NCBI GenBank assembly: GCA_964580905.1
Contig: CAZOLR010000002.1
Span: 1 to 64,000, forward strand
Reading direction: 5' to 3'
DNA from: G041228335 sp964580905
GTDB lineage: Bacteria; Pseudomonadota; Alphaproteobacteria; Puniceispirillales; UBA1172
DNA: 64,000 nucleotides
The position numbers and the translations under genes were made by a program. The stretch's first letter is position 1. The number at the start of each line of letters is the position of its first letter. The notes under the pieces are model-generated. The model worked only from the letters and a program-made list of their open reading frames with translations, had not been told where the DNA came from and made no database searches. This document shows positions 24,368 through 33,586 of this stretch, one piece after another.

Positions 24368-26392
24368 ATGACGCGATCTGGTCTGAACCGGCTGCTTCGC
24401 CCGGAGCATATAGCAATTCTCGGCGGACGCTGGGCGAAGGCGGTTATCGTCTCCCTGAAGGAAATGGGTTTTAAAGGTGAGATCTGGCCGGTCCATCCGG
24501 ATAAAGAGGAAATTGAAGGTCTTAAGGTATATCCTGATATCGATCAGCTTCCTTCTGCCCCGGATGCCTGTTTTCTTGGAATAAACCGTAATGCTACCAT
24601 CGAAATCACCGAAAAGCTGAAGGCCATGGGTGCAGGCGGGGCAGTTGCATTTGCCTCTGGTTTTGCTGAGGTTGAAGATGGCACAGATTTGCAGCAACGC
24701 CTTATTGAGGCGGCTGGCGATATGCCGGTCCTCGGGCCGAATTGTTATGGTATGATCAATTATCTGGACGGGGCATTGCTCTGGCCCGATGTTCATGGCG
24801 GATCAAGGGTTGAGCGTGGCGTTGCAATCATTACCCAGAGTTCAAATCTTTCGATCAACCTGACCATGCAGCAGGGCGGGTTGCCCATTGCGTATATGCT
24901 TACTCTTGGTAATCAGGCGATGATCGGGATGGCTGATCTTATCCGTGCTGTTGCCGAAGACGACCGGGTCAGCGCCATCGGGCTCCATATTGAAGGGTTT
25001 AACGATGCAACCGCTTTTGCGGATGCTGTCCATCTGGCAAGAAAAGCCGGCAAGCCGGTTGTGGCCATGAAAGCCGGCGCATCGGAAAGCGCAAGGCAGA
25101 TGACGTTTTCACACACGGCCTCCCTTGCCGGTTCGCACGCTGTATCCGAAGCTTTTCTTGACGCACTTGGTGTTGGAAGAGTGAACGGCATTGAAGCATT
25201 TCTGGCCACTTTAAGCTTGTGTCATATGTTCGGCAGGCTGGATGATGTCAGTATACTGACCCTTTCCTGTTCCGGAGGTGAGGCATCTCTTATTGCCGAT
25301 ACCGCCCAACGGTATGGCGTCCCGATGCCGAAACTCAGTGCTGATGCATCTGCCGGAATAAAGGCAACGGTTAACCCGCTTGTGACGGTCAGCAATCCTT
25401 TTGATTATCACACATTTGACTGGGGTGATCGCGAACGTCTTGAAAAAACTTTTGCAGCCACCATGCGGGCAGGACAGACAATCAGTGCGCTGATCATTGA
25501 TTTTCCGTCACCACATCTTGGCCGGGCCGAAGACTGGCAGATTGCGCTCGATGCATGGCACGCGGCAAAAGAGCAGACTAATTCGAGGGCTGTTGTTCTG
25601 GCTTCCATGCCTGAATCCCTGCCACGCAAGGTGGCGGAATGGGTGTTTGACCGCGGCATGGTGCCCTTGAGGGGATTCGACGCATCGATGGAAGGGCTGG
25701 CAGCATTGGCCCGCGCCGGCAAGCCTTCGTCTTTCTGGCCGACAGGAATAGCAAAACTCACCGGAACTGAAACACATCTTGATGAAATAACGGCAAAGGA
25801 AGAGCTCGCCAACGCCGATATACCGGTCCCCCGGGGTGGGGTTATGGCAAGCCTCAATGAAGCTCTGGCTTTTGCAGATGGACGAAAGGTGGTGATGAAA
25901 CGTACCGGCCTTGCTCATAAAACCGAAGCGGGTGGAGTACGCCTTGGCCTGACTGACAGCAACGAAATAAGAGAAGTCTGGGATGAATTTACAGTGCATG
26001 GCCCGGTCCTTGTCGAGGAGATGATCGATGATGCGGTTGCCGAAGTTCTGATCGGTGTCGCAAGAGATCCGGTGCTCGGGCTACACTTGGTCATCGGTGC
26101 AGGCGGGGTTGAGGCTGAATTGCTCAAAGATACGGCCTTGCTTATGCTGCCTGCCGCGCGTGACGATGTGATTGCCGCGCTTAAGGGATTGCGTATGGCG
26201 CCTCTTCTTCATGGTTTCAGAGGATCAGAAATCGCAGACCTTCATGCCCTGCTTGAGATGATTGATGCCGTTCAGCGTTTTGCTGTCAGCAATGAAGCAA
26301 GGTTGATGGAACTCGATATCAACCCGGTACTTGTCCGGGGTGAAGGTAAAGGCGTGGTCGCGGTTGACGCGCTGATCAGCTACGCTAGCTAA
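24368..26392 (+). CDS. NDP-forming acyl-CoA synthetase (acetate-CoA ligase family)
   Basis: A 674-residue single-chain enzyme with a CoA-binding Rossmann domain (residues about 8-130), a succinyl-CoA-ligase-like middle part with the probable phospho-His in FSHTASLAGS (His249), and a C-terminal ATP-grasp domain (about 455-670; KVVMKRTGLAHKTEAGG, LMELDINPVLV). It makes an acyl-CoA from acid, CoA and ATP with ADP release. In this context it is the likely activator of carnitine, crotonobetaine or gamma-butyrobetaine, a job done by AMP-forming CaiC or transferase CaiB in enterics. That replacement is inference. It starts 9 bases after the ACAD stop. Confidence 0.85.
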   Translation: MTRSGLNRLLRPEHIAILGGRWAKAVIVSLKEMGFKGEIWPVHPDKEEIEGLKVYPDIDQLPSAPDACFLGINRNATIEITEKLKAMGAGGAVAFASGFAEVEDGTDLQQRLIEAAGDMPVLGPNCYGMINYLDGALLWPDVHGGSRVERGVAIITQSSNLSINLTMQQGGLPIAYMLTLGNQAMIGMADLIRAVAEDDRVSAIGLHIEGFNDATAFADAVHLARKAGKPVVAMKAGASESARQMTFSHTASLAGSHAVSEAFLDALGVGRVNGIEAFLATLSLCHMFGRLDDVSILTLSCSGGEASLIADTAQRYGVPMPKLSADASAGIKATVNPLVTVSNPFDYHTFDWGDRERLEKTFAATMRAGQTISALIIDFPSPHLGRAEDWQIALDAWHAAKEQTNSRAVVLASMPESLPRKVAEWVFDRGMVPLRGFDASMEGLAALARAGKPSSFWPTGIAKLTGTETHLDEITAKEELANADIPVPRGGVMASLNEALAFADGRKVVMKRTGLAHKTEAGGVRLGLTDSNEIREVWDEFTVHGPVLVEEMIDDAVAEVLIGVARDPVLGLHLVIGAGGVEAELLKDTALLMLPAARDDVIAALKGLRMAPLLHGFRGSEIADLHALLEMIDAVQRFAVSNEARLMELDINPVLVRGEGKGVVAVDALISYAS

Positions 26393-26412
26393 AATACCAG
26401 ATGGAGGAAGAC

Positions 26413-27195
26413 ATGCCTGATGTCATTACCACAACCCGCAATGGTGCCATATTCGAATTTGTGCTTGATCGTCCCAAAGCCAATGCCATTGATCTGGCAA
26501 CAAGTCGCCTGATGGGGGACGCTTTTCGTGAATTCCGCGATGATCCTGATCTGAGGGTGGCGATTGTCAGCACCGCCGGAGACAAGTTTTTCAGCGCAGG
26601 CTGGGACCTGAAAGCGGCCGCGGATGGCGATGCCGTTGACGGTGATTACGGCGTCGGAGGTTTTGGAGGTATCCAGGAATTGCGCGGCCTGAACAAGCCG
26701 GTGATTGCGGCGGTTAATGGCATGGCGGTTGGTGGCGGCTTTGAGCTCGCTCTTTCTTGCGACATGATTTATTGCAGTGATCATTCAAGTTTTGCCCTGC
26801 CTGAAATCAAGGCCGGAACTCTTGCCGATGCGGCAACGATCAAGTTGCCCAAGCGGATACCGTATCATGTTGCCATGGAGATGCTGTTTACGGGACGTTG
26901 GATGCAGGCGGAAGAAGCCTTTCATCACGGGCTTGTTAATGCCGTGCTTCCTGCAGACAAGCTGATGGACCATGTGAGGGGTATCGCCCGGGATCTGGCT
27001 GCCGGACCGCCCCTTGTTTTTGCATCCATCAAGGAAGTCGTGCGTGAAGCCGAAGCCATGGCGTTCCAGGATATTATGAACAAGGTGACGCGCCGCCAGT
27101 TGTCGTCGGTTGATATCCTCTATGACAGTGAAGATAACCTTGAAGGCGCGAAAGCTTTTGCTGAAAAACGTGACCCGGTCTGGAAAGGGCGGTAG
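26413..27195 (+). CDS. caiD: Carnitinyl-CoA dehydratase-like crotonase
   Basis: A 260-residue crotonase-fold enzyme closely resembling CaiD. Matches recalled from E. coli CaiD include SAGWDLKAAADGDA, GGFGGIQEL, NKPVIAAVNGMAVGGGFELAL, FALPEIKAG and the terminal KAFAEKRDPVWKGR. The reaction is crotonobetainyl-CoA plus water to carnitinyl-CoA. The family's PDSGG loop reads ADAAT here, a deviation that could affect rate or substrate. ATG 26413 sits 5 bases after GGAGG; ATG 26401 contains that site and is unlikely. It is the last gene of the run of five same-strand genes. Confidence 0.85.
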   Translation: MPDVITTTRNGAIFEFVLDRPKANAIDLATSRLMGDAFREFRDDPDLRVAIVSTAGDKFFSAGWDLKAAADGDAVDGDYGVGGFGGIQELRGLNKPVIAAVNGMAVGGGFELALSCDMIYCSDHSSFALPEIKAGTLADAATIKLPKRIPYHVAMEMLFTGRWMQAEEAFHHGLVNAVLPADKLMDHVRGIARDLAAGPPLVFASIKEVVREAEAMAFQDIMNKVTRRQLSSVDILYDSEDNLEGAKAFAEKRDPVWKGR

Positions 27196-27221
27196 TGACA
27201 ACTGCCCGGAAAGGAAAATCC

Positions 27222-27710
27222 ATGCCATTCAAATTCATTCCTTATGTGCTGGCAGCAACCCTTGTTCTGGCGGGAGGTTTTCTCACATCATTGTCCTATG
27301 CAGCGGGCAGCAGTGACAGCGGCAGTTATTCATCAACCCCGACAACTTCAACCTCTTTCAAGAAAGCGGAAAAGGCGATTGCCGATGAACGCTACGAAGA
27401 AGCGTATGAGTTGCTTTCACATGAAGTCAAAATGGATGCCGATAATGCTGATATTCACAATCTGCTGGGATATTCGGCACGTAAAATGGGGCGGCTTGAG
27501 GAAAGTGAGGCGCATTATTTCAAGGCCCTGTCGCTGAATCCCAAACACAAGGGGGCGCTTGAATATATGGGTGAGCTTTACCTGACACTGAACCGGCCTG
27601 ATGATGCGCGCAAGCTTCTCGAACAGCTTGAAAAGATCTGCTGGCTTGGCTGTGATGAAGAAGATGATCTGAAAGAAGCTATAGCTAAATGGGAAGAAGC
27701 TAACGGATAG
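27222..27710 (+). CDS. Exported TPR-repeat protein
   Basis: A 162-residue protein with a signal peptide (residues about 1-27, ending SLSYAA), a Ser/Thr-rich linker, and three tetratricopeptide repeats between residues about 48 and 150 (for example ADIHNLLGYSARKMG, HKGALEYMGELYLTL). A CWLGCDEED segment near the C-terminus has two Cys residues. It probably acts as a periplasmic protein-protein scaffold; no partner is indicated. GGAAAGGA precedes ATG 27222. Confidence 0.78.
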   Translation: MPFKFIPYVLAATLVLAGGFLTSLSYAAGSSDSGSYSSTPTTSTSFKKAEKAIADERYEEAYELLSHEVKMDADNADIHNLLGYSARKMGRLEESEAHYFKALSLNPKHKGALEYMGELYLTLNRPDDARKLLEQLEKICWLGCDEEDDLKEAIAKWEEANG

Positions 27711-27716
27711 TATTCC

Positions 27717-28142
27717 TTAATCGGCGCGTGCCCCGGCCGCTGTGGCAGCGGCGCGGAAGGGCAGACAGACGCAGGAATGGCGGGACGAAAAGTCCTTCAC
27801 CGGCGTAAAGACGGCGCAGTCCGTGAGATCAGGGGTGTCTTCACCTCCGGCAAGCCAGGTTTCCATCTCATCAGCAAGGGAGGCGAGGCCTGATGCATTG
27901 CGCCCGACAAGAGTGGCGATGGCAAGCCCGGTTGCCGCCTCGCACAGGGCACAGCCATCTGCTTTTGCACCAATAGCAAGAATAGTGTTGGTTGCATCGA
28001 TTTTGAGATCAAGGCGAACCCGGTCACCGCAGGTCGGGTTGGACACAGTGGCGCTGTGGTCTGCGTCATCCAAGAGGTTATGCTGGCGCGCCTGGCGTGC
28101 GAAAGCGAGGATCTTTTCCTGATAAAGCTTTTCTGTGTCCAT
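27717..28142 (-). CDS. SufU/IscU-like iron-sulfur scaffold protein
   Basis: A 141-residue protein with the NifU N-terminal fold. Three conserved Cys sites are visible: NPTCGDRV, GCALCEA and RHSCVCLP, arranged as in SufU-type scaffolds. The expected Asp after the first Cys (CGD) is present. It probably assembles or hands on Fe-S clusters. No other suf or isc gene is adjacent. A second ATG at 28163 would add 7 residues. The 3' end lies 6 bases from the convergent TPR gene. Confidence 0.8.
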   Translation of the reverse strand: MDTEKLYQEKILAFARQARQHNLLDDADHSATVSNPTCGDRVRLDLKIDATNTILAIGAKADGCALCEAATGLAIATLVGRNASGLASLADEMETWLAGGEDTPDLTDCAVFTPVKDFSSRHSCVCLPFRAAATAAGARAD

Positions 28143-28188
28143 GTTGTTATCCGGATGAAACAATCACTACCTATGCTATACTCAGTTC

Positions 28189-28220
28189 TATAATAGTGAT
28201 AATTTTTAAGCCAATATAAT
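28189..28220 (+). promoter_or_regulatory. Candidate -10 elements upstream of pyruvate kinase
   Basis: Two exact TATAAT hexamers occur at 28189-28194 and 28215-28220 in the gap between the divergent SufU-like and pyruvate kinase genes. No good -35 is seen at 17 bases from either. The kinase ATG is preceded by a strong TGAGGAG. Confidence 0.3.
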
Positions 28221-28263
28221 ATCGGTCATATATCGGGAAAATTTTTCCCTGAGGAGAATACAT

Positions 28264-29685
28264 ATGGGCCTTTCGGCTTCCGCGACACGAATTCTTGCAA
28301 CCCTGGGACCAGCAAGCAGTTCAGAAGACAAAATCCGCGACATGATTGCGGCTGGTGCTAATGCTTTCCGGTTGAATTTCAGCCACGGGGTGCAGGCTGA
28401 TCATGCTGAGCGTGTCCGGCTCATCCGTTCACTTGCGGAAGAATGTGGCCAGCCCATCACTATTCTGGCGGATCTCCAGGGCCCCAAACTCAGAATAGGG
28501 AAGGTTGAGGAAAATGTTATCCTCAAGAAAGGCGATACCTTTGTTTTTGACCTGAAAGACGAGATCGGAAACAATTCACGGGTCCTGCTCCCGCATCAGG
28601 AGATTTTTGACGCGATCCTGCCGGGGCATCGCATGCTGGTAAATGACGGCAAGCTGCAGTTCACGGTTACGGGGGTTGATAAGAATATTATCGAAACCCG
28701 GGTCGATGTCGGCGGTGCGCTGACCGATCGGAAAGGTGTCAATGTGCCGGATGTCAGCCTTGATATCTCTCCGTTGACGGCAAAAGACCTGAGTGATCTT
28801 GATTTTGCGTTGTCTCTGGGGGTCGACTGGGTGGCGTTGTCTTTTGTCCAGCGGGTAAGTGATCTGATTGAAGCCAGAAGCATTATCAAGGACCGGGCGT
28901 CGATTATGGTCAAAGTCGAAAAACCGCAAGCGCTTAAGATCATAGAAGACCTGATCAGTGCATCTGACGGGATCATGATTGCCCGGGGTGATCTCGGGGT
29001 TGAACTGCCGCCGGAACAGGTGCCGGGTGCACAAAAAGATATTACACGTATTTGCCGGAAAGTCGGCAAACCTGTTGTTGTGGCAACCCAGATGCTTGAA
29101 TCCATGATCGATAACCCCATGCCTACCCGCGCCGAAGCATCAGATGTCGCGACGGCCGTAATGGATGGGGTTGACTGCGTCATGCTTTCCGCTGAAACCG
29201 CTTCCGGTGCCTATCCGGTTGAATCCGTAACCATCATGCACCGTATCCTGGTGGAGACAGAGCACCGGCGGGGGTATTTTGAAAACCTTGAGATGAGCGG
29301 TGCCGACGGACATACGACTTATCACGCCGTGGCAGAGAGCGCCACGTCACTTGCGCAGCATATCAATGCCGCCGCGGTAGTGGCGTTTTCGGCATCAGGG
29401 GCGACGGCAGTCAGGCTTTCGCGGGAACGTCCAAGACTGCCGATCGTAATGATGACGCCGCGACAGGATGTCCGCCAACGCATGAATATCCTCTGGGGGA
29501 TCAACAGCATCCTTACCGAGGATTATTCCAGTTTTGACGATGCCCTTGAAGGGATCAGCCGCCTGATGCTGGAAAATCAGATGGGCATGCCGGGAGATCA
29601 GGTAATCGTGGTGGCCGGAACTCCTTTCGGGGTGGTCGGCACAACCAATACGATCCGCGTGCTCAGCCTCCATACCGGGAGGTGA
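28264..29685 (+). CDS. pyk: Pyruvate kinase
   Basis: Catalyses phosphoenolpyruvate plus ADP to pyruvate plus ATP. The 473-residue chain has the N-terminal ILATLGPASS, the K/Mg site FRLNFSHG, the active-site Lys region IMVKVEKPQAL, and MIARGDLGVELP binding the metal. The C-terminal allosteric domain is complete. Start ATG 28264 follows GAGGAG at good spacing. The 3' end overlaps the convergent threonine aldolase gene by 23 bases. Confidence 0.95.
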   Translation: MGLSASATRILATLGPASSSEDKIRDMIAAGANAFRLNFSHGVQADHAERVRLIRSLAEECGQPITILADLQGPKLRIGKVEENVILKKGDTFVFDLKDEIGNNSRVLLPHQEIFDAILPGHRMLVNDGKLQFTVTGVDKNIIETRVDVGGALTDRKGVNVPDVSLDISPLTAKDLSDLDFALSLGVDWVALSFVQRVSDLIEARSIIKDRASIMVKVEKPQALKIIEDLISASDGIMIARGDLGVELPPEQVPGAQKDITRICRKVGKPVVVATQMLESMIDNPMPTRAEASDVATAVMDGVDCVMLSAETASGAYPVESVTIMHRILVETEHRRGYFENLEMSGADGHTTYHAVAESATSLAQHINAAAVVAFSASGATAVRLSRERPRLPIVMMTPRQDVRQRMNILWGINSILTEDYSSFDDALEGISRLMLENQMGMPGDQVIVVAGTPFGVVGTTNTIRVLSLHTGR

Positions 29686-30685
29686 AAAGGGCCATTGCTT
29701 CCTTCAGGGCATGGCAGGCGGCATCATCAATATCAAGATGCGTGACAATCCGGGTTGTCCGGCCCGCAGAAAGGATAATTCCCTGATCCGCCATGAATGC
29801 CGCCATATCATCAACAGGGATGCGTTCATCAAGGGTTACAAAGAGCATATTCGTTTCCACCGATGCGGTGTCAACATAGACGCCGTCTAATGAGGCGAGT
29901 TCAGTTGAAAGCCACTTTGCCCTTCGGTGGTCTTCCGACATACGGTCCACATGATGGGTGAGGGCATATATTCCGGCGGCTGCTATAATGCCGCTCTGCC
30001 GCATTCCTCCGCCAAGCATTTTTCTGATGCGCCGGGCTTTTGTGATTGTGGACAAGTCTCCCACCAGGACAGAACCCGCAGGGGTGCCGAGACCTTTGGA
30101 AAGGCAGATGGAAACAGTATCGCATCCCTGAACGAGCCGAGCCGGATCAACTCCCAACGCAACGATCGCATTCATAATCCGGGCGCCGTCACAATGAAGC
30201 TTGAGATTGTTTTCATGTGCAAGGCTGGCCATTGCATCCATGTAGGAAACCGGCTGCACCTTGCCGCTTACCGTGTTTTCAACAGATAGAAGACGACTGA
30301 CCGGCGCATGAAAGTCATCTGGCTTGATGGCGGCAAGGATATCTTCTGCCATCAGGGCGCCATGGTTGTCTGTCCTGAGTCCGTGCATGACAACCCCGCC
30401 GAGCGCGCTGGCCCCGCCGGCTTCCCATGCCTGAATATGATATCCCTGGCCGATCAGGATTTCTTCGCCGCGGCCGCAATGCGCAAGAACTCCTGCCAGA
30501 TTGGACTGGGTCCCGCTGCTGAGGAAAAGTCCCGCTTCCTTGCCGAAAAGATCAGCCGCCATTTCTTCCAGCGCGTTGGTGGTGGGGTCATCGCCGTAGA
30601 CGTCATCGCCCAGCTCGGCTTCCTGTATGGCGGCCATCATTCCGGCGGTCGGTTTGGTGACCGTATCACTTCGGAAGTCGATCAT
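29663..30685 (-). CDS. ltaE: Low-specificity L-threonine aldolase
   Basis: A 340-residue PLP enzyme of fold type I splitting threonine (or allo-threonine) to glycine and acetaldehyde. Seen: N-terminal MIDFRSDTVTKPT, GDDVYGDDPTTNALEE, LHCDGARIMNA and the PLP-binding Lys in CLSKGLGTPAGS. Start ATG 30685 matches the family; an upstream ATG at 30733 adds 16 unlikely residues. The glycine made here could feed the same one-carbon pool as the dimethylglycine-type enzymes at 34-39 kb, though that connection is only suggestive. Confidence 0.9.
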   Translation of the reverse strand: MIDFRSDTVTKPTAGMMAAIQEAELGDDVYGDDPTTNALEEMAADLFGKEAGLFLSSGTQSNLAGVLAHCGRGEEILIGQGYHIQAWEAGGASALGGVVMHGLRTDNHGALMAEDILAAIKPDDFHAPVSRLLSVENTVSGKVQPVSYMDAMASLAHENNLKLHCDGARIMNAIVALGVDPARLVQGCDTVSICLSKGLGTPAGSVLVGDLSTITKARRIRKMLGGGMRQSGIIAAAGIYALTHHVDRMSEDHRRAKWLSTELASLDGVYVDTASVETNMLFVTLDERIPVDDMAAFMADQGIILSAGRTTRIVTHLDIDDAACHALKEAMALFTSRYGG

Positions 30686-30747
30686 GCTGTTGTGACGGTG
30701 GTTTGAATTCTGGGCAACGCTTGGAGGATACAAAACAGGATTCCCGG

Positions 30748-31386
30748 TCAGGTGGTGGCAATAGCGGCAACGATATGGATCCGATCCTCAAGGCCGCCGT
30801 TCAGGGCGGTATGATACCCTCTTGTGTCGGTGAAATAAACCGATCCGTCGGCAGGCAGATGCGTGGCATGGTGATTGACGATGAAAAGTGATCCCGGGTT
30901 TGTCACAAGGGGGATATGTATCCGTGGTTCAGGGTCACGGTGCCAGGAATTGCAGCTGTAGACTGTTTTTGAAAGAATACGCATCCGGCCAAGTGTGAAA
31001 CGTGCTTTCAGTTCATGAAAAAGGTCTTCAAATGAGGTGCCGCAGAAAACAGGGTCAAGCTCGGTATAGGCGGCTTCATCGACATACTCTTCCATGGCGA
31101 CTTCATCGCCGCCGGATTTCAGCCTTAGGTAATAGCGACCTGAAAGATCCGTTGCGCTGATCTTGCCCTGACCCGGGCGATGGTTGACCGGCAGAACCTT
31201 GAATGTATCGCCGTGATAGGATGTTTTCTTGAGTATTGTGCTGAGATCAGCATTTAGATTTTCAATATCCACCGTCATGTCGAGTTTACAGATGCCGGGG
31301 CCGGGGACAAAGCCGGCAACACTTTCGGTTTCGGGTGCGGATTTGAGCCATTGCGCAATTTTTTGTCGGTCAGTAGCAGCCGTCAT
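30748..31386 (-). CDS. Aspartyl/asparaginyl beta-hydroxylase-like dioxygenase
   Basis: A 212-residue protein whose C-terminal half carries a 2OG-Fe(II) site: first ligands in NSWHRDPEPRIHIPL (HxD), a hydrophobic LFIVNHH strand, distal His in DTRGYHTALN, and Arg in EDRIHIV for 2-oxoglutarate. This order matches the bacterial Asp/Asn hydroxylase family. Substrate is unknown. It ends 62 bases upstream of the threonine aldolase start on the same strand. Confidence 0.72.
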   Translation of the reverse strand: MTAATDRQKIAQWLKSAPETESVAGFVPGPGICKLDMTVDIENLNADLSTILKKTSYHGDTFKVLPVNHRPGQGKISATDLSGRYYLRLKSGGDEVAMEEYVDEAAYTELDPVFCGTSFEDLFHELKARFTLGRMRILSKTVYSCNSWHRDPEPRIHIPLVTNPGSLFIVNHHATHLPADGSVYFTDTRGYHTALNGGLEDRIHIVAAIATT

Positions 31387-31488
31387 GCTTGATCCCGTCG
31401 ATTTGTAAAAATGATACTATCATCAAACGCAATCAGGCAATATGAATGCGGAAGAGAATTTGTCTTTCCGTTGAGGAGTTTGGTTTCC

Positions 31489-32358
31489 GTGTATCAGGGG
31501 TTCATTATTGGTGTGACTGCCAGTGCATTCTGGGGGCTTACGCCCATTTTTTTCAAAGCCATGTCGCATTTCGACCCCCTGGAAACGATGCTTCATCGCA
31601 TTGTCTGGTCGGCAGTGGTGATGTTTATCTATATTGCGTTCACCGGAAGGCTTGAGCGGATGAAAATTGCGCTGACATCGTGGCGCGAATCTCTTTCTGC
31701 CTTTATTGGTGGCGGCTGTATTTTCATCAACTGGTATCTCTTTATCTATGCTGTGAACACCAACCAGATTATTGAAGCAAGTCTGGGCTATTATATGTAT
31801 CCGATGATGGTGGTTGCCCTTGGAGTATTTTATCTCAAGGAAAATCTCAGCAAGCTGGAATGGGCATCGGTGGCAGCGGCGGCAACGGGGCTGGTTGTCA
31901 AAACCATTTCCAGCGGCGGTGTTCCTCTCATCGGAGTTACGGTGGCCATCACCTTCACTATTTATACCTTGCTTGGCAAAACAAGGCAGACCGGACCTGT
32001 TGTCGGACTGTTTGTTGAGGTTATTTACTATACGCCGATAGCTGCGATTATACTTTGGTATATGGCGGCAAACGGAAGCGCTGTTTTTGTGAGTGGCGTC
32101 ACGAGTGATATTGGCCTTGCTTTGGCGACAGGGCTTGTCACGGTTATCCCGCTTATTCTTTATATTGCCTCAGGACGCCAGATCGGCATGGCGATTGCGG
32201 GCCTGTTGTTCTATCTTGCGCCCACGCTTCATCTAACCGTTGGTGTATTGATATACAACGAGCCCTTCGGCCAGCTTGATCTTCTTGCCTTCGGGTTTTT
32301 ATGGCTTGCCGTGGGTCTGCTTGCGATCCCGAAGATATATTCCCCGCGCGCGAGTTGA
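31489..32358 (+). CDS. RarD-like EamA transporter
   Basis: A roughly 289-residue membrane protein with ten predicted helices of the RarD subfamily. Recognisable pieces are GVTASAFWGLTPIFFK, MLHRIVWS, FINWYLFIYAVNTNQIIEASLGYY and LGYYMYP. The function of RarD proteins is not settled; export of small molecules is likely. The frame is open from ATG 31411, but GTG 31489 gives the family's normal N-terminus (VSVYQGFIIG) and has TTGAGGAG upstream. TTG 31480 is another option. Confidence 0.78.
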   Translation: MYQGFIIGVTASAFWGLTPIFFKAMSHFDPLETMLHRIVWSAVVMFIYIAFTGRLERMKIALTSWRESLSAFIGGGCIFINWYLFIYAVNTNQIIEASLGYYMYPMMVVALGVFYLKENLSKLEWASVAAAATGLVVKTISSGGVPLIGVTVAITFTIYTLLGKTRQTGPVVGLFVEVIYYTPIAAIILWYMAANGSAVFVSGVTSDIGLALATGLVTVIPLILYIASGRQIGMAIAGLLFYLAPTLHLTVGVLIYNEPFGQLDLLAFGFLWLAVGLLAIPKIYSPRAS

Positions 32359-32364
32359 GAGGCG

Positions 32365-32874
32365 TTATTCTTCCACGCTGGCCTTGATGATGCTGTCAGG
32401 ACTGGCTGGCGGCTCACCGATATTGATCTCTTCAACCACATCCATCCCGCTTTCCACCTGACCCCATACGGTATATTGCCCGGTGAGATGGCTGCAACCA
32501 TCAAAGCAGATGAAAAACTGGCTGTCGGCGCTGTCCGGATTCATGGCCCGGGCCATGCCAACGGTCCCGTAGGTATAGGCATAGTCTGAAAATTCGGCTT
32601 TGAGGTTCTGGCCGGATCCACCCATGCCTGTGCCGGTGGGATCACCTGTCTGTGCCATAAAGCCGGCAATGACGCGATGAAAGATGATGCCGTCGTAAAA
32701 CCCATCGCTTGCGAGCTCTTTAATCCGCGCGACGTGTTTTGGTGCGAGAGTTTCAAGAAGGGCGATACGAACTTCCCCTTTGGTGGTTTCCAGCACAAGT
32801 GTGCCGGCGGCATTAGCGGTTGCTGTCATGGTGAAAAACAAAGCTCCGATCAGATAAGAGAAGAATAAACGCAT
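32365..32874 (-). CDS. Periplasmic cyclophilin-type peptidyl-prolyl isomerase
   Basis: A 169-residue protein with a signal peptide (about 1-22, ending TANAA) and a complete cyclophilin domain. The active-site Arg is in FHRVIAGFMAQTGDP, with GTVGMARAMNPDSADSQFFI and the binding-site region FDGCSHLTGQYTVWG. It would speed prolyl isomerisation of exported proteins. Length fits PpiA. It is convergent with the RarD-like gene, 6 bases apart. Confidence 0.9.
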   Translation of the reverse strand: MRLFFSYLIGALFFTMTATANAAGTLVLETTKGEVRIALLETLAPKHVARIKELASDGFYDGIIFHRVIAGFMAQTGDPTGTGMGGSGQNLKAEFSDYAYTYGTVGMARAMNPDSADSQFFICFDGCSHLTGQYTVWGQVESGMDVVEEINIGEPPASPDSIIKASVEE

Positions 32875-32965
32875 AAGAAATATGCCCTTTTATGAAATAA
32901 CAGTCTTCTTTACTGCCAATCCTGATGCCTTCCGTCAAGCCGTCTTAATGGATCCTGATCCTGGA

Positions 32966-33586
32966 TCAGGAAATTATGCCCGGAAAGGTATCCAAAACGC
33001 CGTTCCAGACCATATCAACACCAACCCACAGGATGATGGCAGCACCAACCCAGCCGATCAGAGGATATTTCTTGAGCGTCCGGGCAATCAGCGTGGCAAA
33101 AAAGATCATCATGACAATTGAAAGAACAAGCCCGATCACAATGACAAGTGGTGAATCTTTGCCTGCCGCCGCAACAGCCAGCACGTTGTCCAGTGACAGA
33201 GACAGGTCTGAGATGACAATCAGCCATGCCGCCTGCATCAGGGATTTGGGTTCTGGCTTGGTCTCTTCGTCTTCAGCGTTTTCGCGGGAAATTTTCCTGA
33301 GCTCTTCTGCGAGTTTCCAGGTGATGTAAAGCAAAAGAACCCCGCCGACAATCTTGAGCCAGGGCATAGTGAGAAGCCAGACAACGACGAGGGCAAAAAT
33401 TATCCGCATGACCACCGCTGCGGCGATGCCGATTGAAATCGCTTTCCGACGCTGTTCAGGCGGCAGGCCTGCTGCGGCGATGCCGATGACGATGGCGTTG
33501 TCTCCTGAAAAGATCAGGTCGATCATCACCACCTGAAAAAAGGCAACCCAGCTTATATTTTCAACATTCAGAATGTTTTCAATCAT
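32966..33586 (-). CDS. TerC/YjbE-family integral membrane protein
   Basis: A 206-residue membrane protein with six or seven helices. The metal-binding acidic motifs of TerC proteins are present: IFSGDNAIVIG in the first helix pair and DLSLSLDNVLAV in the fourth. A charged loop (ENAEDEETKPEPK) separates the halves. Family members are linked to metal (Mn2+) export or metalation of exported enzymes. No yybP-ykoY-like leader is evident upstream. Confidence 0.87.
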   Translation of the reverse strand: MIENILNVENISWVAFFQVVMIDLIFSGDNAIVIGIAAAGLPPEQRRKAISIGIAAAVVMRIIFALVVVWLLTMPWLKIVGGVLLLYITWKLAEELRKISRENAEDEETKPEPKSLMQAAWLIVISDLSLSLDNVLAVAAAGKDSPLVIVIGLVLSIVMMIFFATLIARTLKKYPLIGWVGAAIILWVGVDMVWNGVLDTFPGIIS

